NCBI GenBank assembly: GCA_030737875.1
Contig: CM060922.1
Span: forward strand, 754,055,603-754,119,602
Length of the DNA stretch: 64,000 nt
Origin: Allium sativum
Lineage: Eukaryota; Streptophyta; Magnoliopsida; Asparagales; Amaryllidaceae
Direction: 5' to 3'
Shown here: positions 1-10,873 of the stretch, one piece after another
Numbering within the stretch: the stretch's first letter is position 1
Layout of the letters: each line of letters begins with the position of its first letter
Translations under genes and position numbers: made by a program
The notes under the pieces: model-generated
The model's input: only the letters and a program-made list of their open reading frames with translations
Databases searched by the model: none
Told to the model about the DNA's origin: nothing

Positions 1-170
1 CGAAATTAAATTCGTACCCCAATAGCCTTTAATACCTTTCCCAATTGGGATAAAGTGGGCTAAGTCCTTTCTGTTTAATTTCTCCTTATGGAAATACTAT
101 ATGCACACGATTCATTATCATCACGGGTTCCTATGGTTAATAATATTTTCATCATTAACCTACTAAGTCC
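1..170 (-). mobile_element. LTR H, left fragment (split by TE1)
   Basis: AT-rich sequence without coding potential. I read it as the continuation of the minus-strand LTR that resumes at 8361, because TE1 lies between them and the two sides are similar in composition. No target duplication of TE1 could be recovered here, since the first bases of the TE1 5' LTR are altered. The far end of H lies outside the window. Confidence 0.5.
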
Positions 171-411
171 AACCCGTATTTTCTGTGAACATAAAAGTAA
201 CAAAACAAAGTATACTTAATTTTTTAAAAGAAGAATTAAGGGAAACGGGTTACACCATTGCGTTCATCTCAGAATTCTGCTTGAGATAGAGTCCGAGTTT
301 GCATAAATCGGACTCCGTACGAAGAAGTTATGGCCTTAAGAAGTTTCAGGAATTTAAATAAATTAAAACAACTCAGATTTAAGTTTGGAATTCAAGCACA
401 CACCCGGGCTG

Positions 412-603
412 GGCGGGAAATTTCCCGCCTAGGACCCAGGTCGACCAGGGGGTCGACTTGGGGGTCGACCAGGGGGTCGACTTGGGTCACATAGGTCGAC
501 CTGGGGGTCAACCTCCCCCTATTTCCAAATCCCAAGACTGGTTCGTTTTTCTGTATTTGGACGCCCGTTCTGACCAGATTCGTTGATCCCTATGCTATAT
601 AAA
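412..603 (+). promoter_or_regulatory. TE1 U3 module: E2F palindrome, GTCGAC array, TATA
   Basis: Positions 412-429 are a perfect palindrome, GGCGGGAAATTTCCCGCC, giving two back-to-back TTTCCCGC sites, the E2F consensus. GTCGAC follows at 440, 452, 464 and 476 (exact 12-bp steps), then at 495, with GTCAAC at 507. TATATAAA lies at 596-603. The same order is seen in elements A and C. Promoter activity is inferred. Confidence 0.6.
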
Positions 604-1657
604 CACCCCCAAACCCCACTTTCTCTCCACACCAAACCATTGTAACGCTATGCTACCTCAATTCTAATTAAAATAAATCAATGGCGTCTCTACTCTGTTG
701 AGACCTAAGCTAGAACTAGTGCTTCTTCTTCTTCTTCCAATCTGAATAGGATTAAAAGAGAACAACTACAACCCTTTTTCTTTTAGAATCCAACCAAGGT
801 GAGTACAGTTATTTTCAGATATGAAATTTAATTATGATCTTGACATGGTTATAAATCTGAATTTGAGATTATGCATATTCTTGTTTATCAGATTTGTTTT
901 TCTGTGTAGATCTATTTTATTTATATTATAGTAACTATTCTGTATCTCTTCCTTCCTTCTGTTCTATAGCCAGGCTACCACGAGCCTGAGCCAAATCTCA
1001 TAAGAGATTGACGCACGAACGCTAAATTTGGGGAAAATAGTGAATGATGCGTAATTAGACATGACTGATTTATGAATGATTTGAGAAAAGAACATATGTT
1101 GTAATTTAAGATCTGGGTCTAGGCATACTATATATGATAGTTTGTGATTTGGAAGAAGGAGAATTATTGTGTATATGACTTAGGCGCAAAGATCTATATT
1201 ATAATAGGATAACTATTAAATGTGAATACGCCTAAATGGGGATTTAGGATATTAGGCATACACTAAAATCAAAGGATATAATTTGGCATAATTCATATTG
1301 TATATATATCATGATTTGGGGTTTTTGGAGAATATTCTATATTGTGTAAATTTAACTAAAATTTGGGGCATATATTATATTGTGAATTATGACCATAATT
1401 TGGGCATGTAAAATTAGGCTTAATTTTATGATTAAATCTGTTAAATTGCCTAATCTGCTAAATCTGTTGAAACTTAATACGGTAATTTGAGGTATGAAAA
1501 TCTTTAGGCTCGATCTAAAATTGAGCAAAACAAGTTAATAGAACTTTGAATAATCTGTTGTAACTTGTAAAGAAGTTCAATTTGTTGAATTGACATAATT
1601 AATCTGATATTGGCATAATCTGTTAATGAATACTTTAGCTAAAAATAAGAATGCTGA

Positions 1658-1865
1658 GACACGAGGTTAGACTGTTTGCGGTACAAGCCTGCCCGGACCC
1701 AACCGGCTTAACCAACAACCGAAAATTGTCAGTCTAATGTGAGAGGTCGTAAGCATAGCTAAAAGATGCTTATACACGAGGTTGGGTCTAGCTTGTGGCA
1801 GATGTCTGCCCGGAACCGCCCGGCACATCCAGCGGCCACAAGCTACCGACCTAATGTGAGAGGTC
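1658..1865 (+). other. Paired covarying hairpin units, TE1 5' LTR
   Basis: Unit 1 spans 1658-1748 and unit 2 spans 1772-1865. Each begins with (GA/TA)CACGAGGTT and ends with TAATGTGAGAGGTC. Unit 1 keeps the TTAGACT/AGTCTAA stem, but its inner stem is damaged (GTTTGCGGT against ACCGAAAAT). Unit 2 pairs AGCTTGTGGC with GCCACAAGCT. The loops share GCCCGGA and CCGGC. Confidence 0.7.
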
Positions 1866-2418
1866 TGTGCATTAGTAATTAATTAATGCAAATCTAGGAC
1901 AAATATGATGCTTAGAACATGTTGGGTGGATAAGGTTAAATCAACTGGGCGGATGAATCTAATAAACCCATTTCGTAAATCTGTAGGCCCAATACAAGGT
2001 TAGGTGAAACATTCTGTAAGTCTGTTAATCTGTATATCTAATCCGTTAGTCTAGAAACCTATTAACCTGCATGTCTGATCTGAGAACTAGTTAATCTGAA
2101 CTTTGTACATTTGAAATCTGTAAGCAAGTTAATCTGAAATCTGTTACTCTGGGGGCACAAGGTTAGGAGGGGTAATTACTTGTGTCATCTGTTGTATGGG
2201 ACCCATATTAGTCAGTAACCCTTTTCTGGTATCAAAACTATTATCCAACACTAGGAGGGGTTCCGACACACTTACTGAACTAATTGTAAGAGGTTCACTC
2301 TGATAATGGCGAAGGGTGTTGATGGCGCATTCCAACCGGGTCATGTTCGTGCATGGATCCTGTCTGCTCTGAGGATGTAAGACACCGTGACATCTATAAA
2401 TAGGCCTGTGTCTATAGG

Positions 2419-2496
2419 CTGCCACTTTAGGGAATGATACACCCTTCTGTGGGGTCAGCACAGGGTATTTATGTATTAGGGAGCCGATCGCTTGGG
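2419..2496 (+). other. Conserved LTR block, TE1 5' LTR
   Basis: Begins with GCCACTTTAGGG, then TGATACACCC, and ends with GGGAGCCGATCGCTTGGGG. The same block is at 7375-7453, in A at 24561-24638 and 32967-33043, and reversed in C at 13309-13379. It is non-coding and of unknown role. Confidence 0.6.
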
Positions 2497-2539
2497 GTAG
2501 AATTTAGGGTGCACCTGGTTCTGTCTGTTTCTATTGGCA

Positions 2540-2830
2540 TACCTTCTGTCTCTGTTGGGGTGGTAAAGGCCCATTAGTTGGGGTGGTAAAGGCCCATTAT
2601 TAGCATTCTGTTTCTGTACCTTCTGTCTCTGTTGGGGTGGTAAAGGCCTATTAGTTGGGGTGGTAAAGGCCCATTATTAGCATTCTGTTTCTGTACCTTC
2701 TGTCTCTGTTGGGGTGTTAAAGGCCCATTAGTTAGGGTGGTAAAGGCCCATTATAAGTATTCTGTTTCTGCACCTTCTGTCTTTGTTGGGGTGGTAAAGG
2801 CCCATTTACTAACATTCTGTTTCTATAGAG
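2540..2830 (+). repeat. Minisatellite in TE1 5' LTR, about 77-bp period
   Basis: About three and a half copies of a unit with CATTCTGTTTCTG, then CTTCTGTCTCTG, then one or two GGGGTGGTAAAGGCCCATTA subrepeats. Copy starts are near 2604, 2681 and 2758. The 3' LTR carries fewer copies (7490-7700). Confidence 0.8.
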
Positions 2831-3500
2831 ATTATTCCGTTTTCGTTTCTGTTCCAGTTTAGACATTAGGGTAACACCTAATCCTGTTATACTAAGTATT
2901 AGTGCAGAGAAGTAAGATATAGGTAAGAAGCATATCTTGGTCTATATCATTCTGTTTCTTCTGTTTAACTTAAGCATATCTGCAACTCCTGTTGCTGTAA
3001 TCTATCATCTAGTTTTATTTACATGTCATGATACTACTATCTGTTTATATGCTGAAAGTTACTAGACTCGCCAAACTTTATGTCTGACCTCGTTCGTTTT
3101 CGTCTCTTTTTCTTTCCATCCCCCCTCCTAGGTGCTCAGGGTGGAAACATAGGAGCTTGATTCATATTCTCTCTGCTTGAAGTGCTTGAAGTATTGCTTG
3201 GCTTTGACTCTACCTTCTTATGGAAGTTTATGTTAGGGATTATGGTTTTAAAATTATGCATTCTGAAGGATTTTGGTATAAGACTGGTACTTGTGTACTT
3301 GGGTACTTGGGTTTTGGTATTGTGATTTTGAAGGATGTAACCAAACTTATTTCTGTTTTTGCTGTAATAAAGTTATAAATTTTTCAAGTACTACTTTACG
3401 TATCTGTCTTGTAATATTCTGTTCTGTTTACTTATAATGCTTTGAGGAAGTTAATGCATTCCCTTTGTGAGTGACATTAACGGACATGGGGTGTTACACT

Positions 3501-3511
3501 TGGTATCAGAG
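3501..3511 (+). other. TE1 primer binding site (tRNA-iMet)
   Basis: TGGTATCAGAG lies two bases after the LTR end. It complements the 3' end of initiator-methionine tRNA; the usual final C is T here. Confidence 0.85.
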
Positions 3512-3695
3512 TTGAAGGTTATCAGATTAGATAAAAGTTTTTGAAAACTATTTTCAAAAAGGTTTCAAAAGGAAGTATTTTCAAAAGGAAAGTTTATTTT
3601 GAAAAACATAATCCCCAAAAGCCATATATCTTTCTTTCGATTCTTTGTTTTGAGTTCCTTCCTCTTTCCCTTTTGAATCTCTTCCTCCGCGTATA

Positions 3696-4026
3696 GATGC
3701 TTTTTCTAAGATGTATAAGGACTTCCGTGCGGAAAACCGCTTCATAGGACCGAGACGTTTGTCGAGGCTAAAAGTTGGCTCAACGAAGTGGAGGACTTGT
3801 TGGTACCTTTGAGATATACGTTGGAAGGAAGGTTCAAACAGTTGCTTGGTTAAAGAAGGATGAAAAGTATGAAGATAAGAAGGAGAAAAAGTGCTTTACT
3901 TGTGGAAGCTTGACTTATCTGAACAAGGATTGCAGAAATAGGAGGGGCACTTGCTTCAACTGTGGTGAGATGGGACACTTCACTAGGGACTGCCCAAAGA
4001 AACGAGGGCAAGGGCAGAGGACATGA
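3696..4026 (+). pseudogene. TE1 gag relic with two CCHC zinc knuckles
   Basis: This is a decayed Gag of the A type. An upstream stretch resembles the Gag region just after the proline-rich N-terminus of A, but it changes frame at least twice. From about 3805 one frame runs to a stop at 4024-4026 and holds both zinc knuckles: CFTCGSLTYLNKDC and CFNCGEMGHFTRDC. About 130 residues of central Gag found in A are deleted between the capsid-like part and the first knuckle. In the family the knuckles bind genomic RNA in the particle. No capsid-competent protein can be made. Start and exact limits are approximate. Confidence 0.75.
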
Positions 4027-4330
4027 CCTACTTCTGAAGGGCAGGTGAATGCTCTCATGGCTGGTGGATAGGATAGAGATAGGAATAATTTTTGTAGACC
4101 GTTTAAATTTCCTTATCTGATTATTGAGTTAAAACTCTTTTTGATTCTGGCATTTTGATTCTGTAATTGAGACTCTGCACTTTAATACTAGTCTTGTTTC
4201 TGATCCCGCTATAGTCTCAAACCCCATAAGGGTTACGACTCATCTGTTTGTGATAAGTTGGGGTTTGAGGGTATCTGTGTTGAGCGTTAAGTTGACTATG
4301 ACGCATACATTCTGGGTTTTGTGGGATATG
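4027..4330 (+). pseudogene. TE1 aspartic protease relic
   Basis: Follows the gag stop. Translation in shifting frames recovers the LFDSG-type active site region (near 4136-4150), a segment resembling the valine-rich VSNP stretch of A, and a decayed GYG motif near 4322. Frameshifts and stops are frequent. Reverse transcriptase should follow but is absent: the sequence passes to non-coding DNA at about 4330. Confidence 0.6.
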
Positions 4331-4480
4331 GTGGGGTTTCATCATGCTTAGTTTCCTAAGAATCATTTGATAATCTGATCTGTACCGGTAGTCTGTAAGT
4401 ATCTGAATATTTCTGAAAGGATAAGGGTTTTTACTCAAAACGTGAAGTAGATTTCCAGTTTTTACATTGTTTAATGGGAG

Positions 4481-4542
4481 TAATTCTCTAAGTGTCAATT
4501 TGATGTTGATTTCGGTCTTCGGGGTTGATACTTAGAGAATTA
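4481..4542 (+). ncRNA. Structured RNA hairpin in TE1, 18-bp stem
   Basis: The left arm 4481-4498 pairs with 4525-4542 over 18 bp, with a single G-U. The 26-nt loop contains GATGTTGATTTCGG and CTTCGGGG. The same loop and a matching stem with different bases occur in LTR B (37156-37221) and, on the minus strand, in G (63048-63113). Function is unknown; RNA nature is inferred from pairing. Confidence 0.6.
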
Positions 4543-4619
4543 TTCTCTTAACCGATGTCTAATGGGAACAGAACTTTTGTTTTAATTGTACCTGCTTCTA
4601 TCACTCGGTTGTATCCTAT

Positions 4620-5150
4620 CGATCGAGTCTTCGAACTTTAGGTAGAAACTAATGGGTGTAAACATGTGTTTGAGACATGCTATGTTTGATGGTTGCAAGT
4701 GGAGGCAAGTGGTTGCTAGTGGTTGCTCGTGGATGCATATACACACACACACAGCACTAGATCGACTCAAAAGCACTCTCATACTGCATATGGATGTGTG
4801 CGCATTTTTCAATTTTTTTGGATGCAAAATGATTGACTCATCACATGGATGTTGCATTTGGATGAATGGTTATGCACTCATATAGAAATGATGTGTATCA
4901 AATAGGATTTCTTGCATACATAATTGGACTCATGGCACTAACATAATTCGCATTGAGGAGGTCAACTGAATTAGTAGACCGCCTGATCTTTACATTAAAT
5001 AAGAGACATATACACACACTTTTGCATATGTTCATACAACATTAGAAGTTTTATAAGGACAATGGATGCTTGTGGATGATGGTTGAGTAGATGGGTGATT
5101 GGATGGTAGGGCACATTCTTCTTAACTTGAAGATTTCTGGAACGAAATCC
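4620..5150 (+). other. Conserved 3' non-coding region of TE1
   Basis: Resembles the 500 bp between the pol stop and polypurine tract of A (30050-30537) and of C (20725-21250, reversed). Shared stretches include GTGTTTGAGACATG, TGGTTGCTCGTGGATGCATA and CATATGTTCATACA. It has no convincing reading frame. It is retained although pol is gone. Confidence 0.6.
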
Positions 5151-5153
5151 TTT

Positions 5154-5166
5154 AAGGAGGGGAGAA
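5154..5166 (+). other. TE1 polypurine tract
   Basis: AAGGAGGGGAGAA directly before the 3' LTR start TGTAACACCCC. It primes plus-strand DNA in this class. Confidence 0.85.
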
Positions 5167-6611
5167 TGTAACACCCCGTATTTTCTGTGAACATAAAAGT
5201 AACAAAACAAAGTATACTTAATTTTTAAAAGAAGAATTAAGGGAAACGGGTTATGTCATTGCGTTCATCTCGGAATTCTGCTTAATATAGAGTCCGAGTT
5301 TGCGTAAATCGGACTCCGTATGAAGAAGTTATGGTCCTCAGAAGTTTCAGGAATTCAAATAAATTAAAACAGCTCAAATTTAAGTTTGAAATTCAAATCA
5401 CACACCCGGGCTGGGCGGGAAATTTCCTGCCTAGGACCCAGGTCGACCATCACATAGGTCGACCAAGGGGTTGACTTCCCCCTATTTCCAGATCTGAGGA
5501 CTGGTTCGTTTTTCTGTATTTGGACGCCCGTTCTGACCAGATTCGTTGATTCCTATGCTATTTAAACACCCCCAAACCCCAATTTCTATCCACATCAAAC
5601 CATTGTAACGCTATGGTGCCACAATTCTAATTAAAATAAATCAATGGCGTCTCTACTCTGCTGAAACCTAAGCTAGAACTAGTGCTTCTTCTTCTTCTTC
5701 CAATCTGAATAGGATTAAAAGAGAACAACTACAACCCTTTTTCTTTTAGAATCCAACCAAGGTGAGTACAATTATTTTCAGATATGAAATTTAATTATTG
5801 ACATGGTTATAAATATGAATTTGAGATTATGCATATTCTTGTTTATCAGATCTGTTTTTCTGTGTAGATCTATCTTATTTATATTATAGTAACTATTCTG
5901 CATCTCTTCCTTCCTTCTGTTCTATAGCCAGGATACCACGAGCCTAAGCCAAATCTCATAAGAGATTGACGCACGAACGCTAAATTTGGGGGAAATAGTG
6001 AATGGTTCATAATTAGACATGACTGATTTGTGACTGATTTGAGAAAAGAACATATGTTGTAATTTAAGATCTGGATCTGGGCATACTATATATGATAGCC
6101 TATGATTTGGAAGAAGTAGAACTATTGTGTATATGACTTAGGCACAAAGATCTATATTATAATAGGATAACTATTAAATGTGAGTACGCCTAAATGGGGA
6201 TTTTGGATATTAGGCATACACCGAAATCAAAGGCTATAATTTGGCATAATTCGTATTGTATATCATGATTTGGGGTTTTGGGAGAATATTCTGTACTTTG
6301 TAAATTTAACTAAAATTTGGGGCATATGTTATATTGTGAATTATGACCATAATTTGGGCATGTAAAATTAGGCTTAATTTTATGATTAAATCTGTTAAAT
6401 TGCCTAATCTGCTAAATCTGTTGAAACTGAATACGGTAATTTGGAGTATGAAAATCTGTAGACACGATCTAAAATTGAGCAAAACAAGTTAATAGAACTT
6501 TGAATAATCTGGTGTAACTTGTAAAGAAGTTTAATTTGTTGAATTGGCATAATTAGTCTGATATTGGCATAATCTATGAATGAATACTTTAGCTAAAAAT
6601 AAGAATGCTGA

Positions 6612-6821
6612 GACACGAGGTTAGACTCTGTTTGCGGTAGAAGCTTGCCCGGACCCAACTGGCTTAACCAGCAACCGCAAACTGTCAGTCTAATGTGAGA
6701 GGTCGTAGGCATATCTAAAAGATGCTTAGACACAAGGTTAGGCCTCGCTTGTGGCAGAAGTCTGCCCGGAACCGCCCGGCACATCCAGCGGCCACAAGCT
6801 ACCGACCTAATGTGAGAGGTC
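6612..6821 (+). other. Paired covarying hairpin units, TE1 3' LTR
   Basis: Unit 1 (6612-6704): TTAGACT (6621-6627) pairs with AGTCTAA (6687-6693), and GTTTGCGGT (6630-6638) with ACCGCAAAC (6674-6682). Unit 2 (6729-6821): GCTTGTGGC pairs with GCCACAAGC. Unit 1 is better preserved here than in the 5' LTR. Confidence 0.75.
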
Positions 6822-7489
6822 TGTGCATTAGTAATTAATTAATGCAAATCTAGGATAAATATGATGCCTAAAACCTGTTGGGTGGATAAGATTAAATCAA
6901 CTAGGCGGTTGAATCTAATAAACCCGTTTCGTAAATTTGTTGACCCAATACAAGGTTAGGTGAAACAATCTGTAAGTCTGTCAATTTGTATATATGATCC
7001 GTTAGTCTAAAAACCTGTTAACCTGTATGTCTGATCTGAGAACTAGTTAATCTGAACTTTGTACATTTGAAATCTATAAGCAAGTTAATCTAAAATCTGT
7101 TAGTCTGGGGACACAAGGTTAGGAGGGGTAATTACTTGTGTCATCTGTTGTGTGGGACCCATATTAGTTAGTAACCCTTTTCTGGTATCAAAACTATGAC
7201 CCAACACTAGGAGGGGTCCGGGCACTCTTACTGAATTAATTGTAAGAGGTTCACTCTGATAATGGCGAGGGGTGTTGATGGCACATTCCAACCGGGTCAT
7301 GTGCGTGCATGGATCCGGTCTGCTCTGAGGATGTAAGACACCGTGACATCTGTAAATAGGTCTGTGTCTATAGGTTGCCACTTTAGGGAATGATACACCC
7401 TTTTGTGGGGCCGGCACAGGGTATTTATGTATTAGGGAGCCGATCGCTTGGGGTAGAATTTAGGGTACACCTAGTTCTGTCTGTTTTTG

Positions 7490-7700
7490 TTGGTATACCT
7501 TCTATCTCTATTGGGGAGGTAAAGGCCCATTAATTGGGGTGGTAAAGGCCCATTATTAGCATTCTGTTTCTGTACCTTCTGTCTCTGTTAGGGTGGTAAA
7601 GGCCCATTAGTTGAGGTGGTAAAGGCCCATCATTAGTATTCTGTTTCTGTACCTTCTGTCTCTGTTGGGGTGGTAAAGGCCCATTTACTAACATTCTGTT
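7490..7700 (+). repeat. Minisatellite in TE1 3' LTR
   Basis: Fewer copies of the same GGTGGTAAAGGCCCAT-containing unit found at 2540-2830, showing copy-number change since insertion. Confidence 0.75.
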
Positions 7701-8727
7701 TCTGTAGAGATTATTCTGTTTCTGTTTCAGTTTAGACATTAGGGTAACACCTAATCCTGTTATACTAAGTATTAGTGCAGAGAAGTAAGATATAGGCAAG
7801 AAGCATATCTTGGTCTATATCATTATGTTTCTTCTGTTTAACTTAAGCATACCTGCTACTCCTGTTGCTGTAATCTCTCATCTAGTTTTATTTACATGTC
7901 ATGGTACTACTATCTGTTTATATGCTGAAAGTTACTGGACTCGCCAGACTTTATGTTTGACCTCGTTTGTTTTCGCCTCCTTTTCTTTCTGTTCCCCCCC
8001 GGTGCTCAGGGTGGAAACATAGGAGCTTGATTCATATTCTCTCTGCTTGAAGTGCTTGAAGTATTGCTTGGCTTTGACTCTACCTTCTTATGGCAGTTTA
8101 TGTTGGGGATTATGGTTTTAAAATTATGCATTCTGAAGGATTTTGGTATAAGACTGATACTTATGTACTTGGGTTTTGGTATTGTGATTTTGAAGGATGT
8201 AACCAAACTTATTTCTGTTTCTGCTGTAATAAAGTTATAAAATTTTCAAGTACTACTTTACGTATATGTCTTGTAATATTCTGTTCTATTTACTTATAAT
8301 GCTTCATGGAAGTTAATGCATTCCCTTTGTGAGTGACATTAACGGACATGGGGTGTTACACTTATATCCTACTTACCTTAGGATAATTATTTTATTATTT
8401 CCCTAATTGGACTTAGTATCTAAACAAAAATTAATACCCGTAAATCCCTTCTTTTCTGTTCATATGTATATTGTCCTTTTATAACCATAACGGTTATATT
8501 TTCCTAAGGCTATCATAAAATTCCTAGTTTCCTTTTTATTACCATTTATAATAATTAATGTCGTTTGTGAGCTTGACGACCATAATTTTCCTAAGGTATT
8601 AATTCACAATGGATATCCTTAACTTATCAGTCCCGAGATGTCTACTTGTTGTACCCCAACAGACATTACTAATTTTTATTTACATATTTATTTATTGCCT
8701 ATTATATATATACACATTTGTGCACCA

Positions 8728-8938
8728 GACCTCCCACATTAAGTTAACCACTTGTGGATGCTAGATTTGCCTGTCGGTTCTGGGCAGACTTCTACCACAT
8801 GTTGAACTTATCCTCGTGTCTTAGTATAGATGTATTTACGCTCTAGATCCCTCACATTAAGCTGATCACTTGTGGTTGTTGGATTTGCTGGTCAGTTCCA
8901 GGCAGACTTCTACCACAAGTTGAGCTTAACCTCGTGTC
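8728..8938 (-). other. Paired hairpin units, LTR H
   Basis: Units 8728-8820 and 8846-8938. In the second, TTAAGCT pairs with AGCTTAA and ACTTGTGGT with ACCACAAGT, all perfect. The first is decayed in its inner stem. The conserved ends appear reversed (GACCTCCCACATTAA to CCTCGTGTC). Confidence 0.7.
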
Positions 8939-10461
8939 TAGATGCATTTTAAATTAAATTTCCCTGATTGGGGTTTACAACATTAATCCTAATTAAGTTT
9001 TAGGAATGGTAACCAATTGACTTAATTTCCTTATTAAGTTTTCTTTCCCCCAAATCAATATTATTTTATAATGGTTCTTTTTTTATTTGTGGTCTTGTTT
9101 ATAGCAACCAATCATATTCATTGCTACAATGGTCACCACAAATATACTAATTGAGTATGGATTACATTTACATGTATAAATCCATAAATGAATATCATTC
9201 AAACATTCAAAAATTCAGTATAATGTATATTTTATCGTTTTACATAGATTTGGGCGGATAATGTATGTAGATTTATATTTATATTTTGCGTGGTAAACGT
9301 AGTTATCTTCCTTTTATTTTTTATTATAGTAAAATTTAATATTTTGGTTTAATCAATATCCAAACATTCCTTTTTGCATTCAATCTTGCCATAAGGTTCC
9401 AAATCTTACCAAAAGACCGTTAACTATAATTATTGTAAATTATGCATTATTAATGGAATGGACATATTTCAAAACCATAAGAACTATATATGTTTTATGT
9501 ATATTTGGAATAGTTGATGCAAACTACGCAAAAATATGTATATTTATGTTTATACGTACATTTGCACCACTTTTCCTTTTTTCAATCTTTTTGTCATACC
9601 TCTTGTGAATTCAAAATAATGTCTTTTTATTCAAATAGAGGAAAACAACATATTTACAACAACTAAACCAATACTTCAACAACATTGAACACAAATAGGC
9701 ATGTATCTTTTAAATTAAAATCACATAATTCACCGTTGTATCTTCTTAATCAAAATTATAAAATTTTCTATTTAACATTGAAACTAAAGATTTGGAATAA
9801 AACTACATCTAAACAGTGTTACTGGGACTGATTTCCAAATCTTCAGTGTTTTACAACAAACTACAATATATTATCCAATATAATTATATGCAATATGTAT
9901 AAACAATTTAAATGAATATACAATTTATTTTATTCCTAAACACAATTCACAATTCCGAAGTTTTGACAATAGTTATTAGGAGATCTGATAAGTGTCAATT
10001 CAATTTCAATAATATTATGAACAGATCTGATGATAATAGGCCTATATTTTGAGATCTAGTACAAACGAGATAAATAGGCTATTATAACATTGTATATAAA
10101 TTTCCCACTCCCCTGAAAGTATCCAAATCTAGGATCTGAATAATCTTTTAGGACTACAATTCCAAAATTCTTACATATCTACAATTAACTTGAAAAGTGG
10201 ATACTTTCAAATTTGTAGACATGCAAGAAAATAGGAAAAGAGGGAAGAATTCGATGTAGAACCGCTTTAGACGTTAATTCACACTCTTTTCCATTGGATC
10301 TAATAATCCCTTTCAACTCTATATGATTTGTATTTGATTGATTGAATATGAATATATATATATATTTTTATTAAGAAATTTGATTGGAAGAGAAAGGAAA
10401 ATGGCAAAGCTTCGCTTCTGCCTAAAAATTTGTGTGAAGAAAAGTGAGGCCTTATCCCTTT

Positions 10462-10623
10462 ATTTATAGGAGTGTAATTGGCTATGAACCGTTAGATTTA
10501 TTTTAATTTATATTCGTCCATCCATTCAATATTATAATATAAACTTAACCCTTTAACCCTAGCCGTCACTGGGCATTCTGGCCCCTAGTATGTCGACCGC
10601 TAGTGTCGACCTCTTGGGTCGCC
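10462..10623 (-). promoter_or_regulatory. LTR H U3 remnants: TATA and GTCGAC copies
   Basis: TATAAATA on the minus strand at 10462-10469; GTCGAC at 10592-10597 and 10605-10610 and a decayed GTCGCC at 10618. No clear E2F site. It follows the order seen in the other LTRs. Confidence 0.45.
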
Positions 10624-10873
10624 AACCGCCCAATGAGGGTGGTTAAATATGGTATAATATATTTATGTATTCTGATTTATTTATTTTTTGCCCACCATAT
10701 TTCGTTCGTAACTTTTTCATACAGACGCCATTGGCTAAACTCCAAGCAATGAAAGTTGACGAGAATTCTGAGACAAACGCATCGGTTAAAGTTTCATGGT
10801 CAAATTTCATCATTTGCAGAAATTACTATTTTTTGAAATTCTAATAATAATGCCCAAATTTCGGGTTGTCACA

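Larger units (their letters stand above)
799..3131 (+). other. Candidate intron inside TE1 5' LTR
   Basis: The donor is AAG|GTGAGTA with GT at 799-800, about 200 bp downstream of the TATA box. The acceptor is a long pyrimidine tract ending in CTAG at 3130-3131. Equivalent sites exist in the LTRs of A, C and 54003-57028. The paired hairpins and minisatellite lie inside. Splicing is inferred, not shown. Confidence 0.45.
171..3498 (+). repeat. TE1 5' LTR
   Basis: Matches 5167-8360 along its length with scattered substitutions and small indels. The 3' end is GGGGTGTTACA at 3488-3498, directly followed by the primer site. The expected TGTAACAC start is missing; the match begins at about 171-173. 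It contains an E2F-like palindrome, GTCGAC repeats, a TATA box, a candidate intron, paired hairpins, a minisatellite and an AATAAA at about 3367. There is no supported protein gene in it. Confidence 0.88.
171..8360 (+). mobile_element. TE1: Tekay-like LTR element lacking pol
   Basis: Two long direct repeats (171-3498 and 5167-8360) flank an internal region of only 1668 bp. The primer site follows the left LTR and a polypurine tract precedes the right LTR, so the element reads on the plus strand. The internal region keeps part of gag with two zinc knuckles, a decayed protease segment, a strong hairpin and a 3' non-coding block shared with elements A and C; reverse transcriptase, RNase H and integrase are absent. 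Compared with A (5126 bp internal) about 3.4 kb is missing. LTR ends follow the A pattern (TGTAACACCCC to GGGGTGTTACA), except that the left end has lost its first bases. No clean target duplication was found. It could move only with enzymes supplied by a relative. Confidence 0.85.
5167..8360 (+). repeat. TE1 3' LTR
   Basis: Starts TGTAACACCCC and ends GGGGTGTTACA. It is shorter than the 5' LTR, mainly through loss of GTCGAC repeats (about 5443-5475) and minisatellite copies. The E2F palindrome at 5414-5431 has one mismatch and the TATA box is TATTTAAA. The candidate donor is at 5762 and the acceptor has shifted to about 8008-8009. It holds no supported protein gene. Confidence 0.9.
8361..10873 (-). 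mobile_element. LTR H, right fragment (minus-strand Tekay-like LTR)
   Basis: The right end GGTTGTCACA at 10864-10873 gives TGTGACAACCC on the minus strand, an LTR start. Inside are, in minus order, GTCGAC at 10592 and 10605, a TATAAATA box at 10462-10469, a possible donor near 10171 and paired hairpins at 8728-8938. No polypurine tract or pol lies next to the right end, so it is probably a solo or truncated LTR. It has no supported reading frame. Confidence 0.65.

Noticed and set aside
171..175. A target duplication for TE1
   Set aside because: Bases after the 3' LTR (CTTAT) have no exact match before the 5' LTR, whose first bases are lost; no duplication is claimed.
2540..2830. Regular repeats that could suggest a CRISPR-like array
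   Set aside because: Direct minisatellite without unique spacers, inside a plant LTR.
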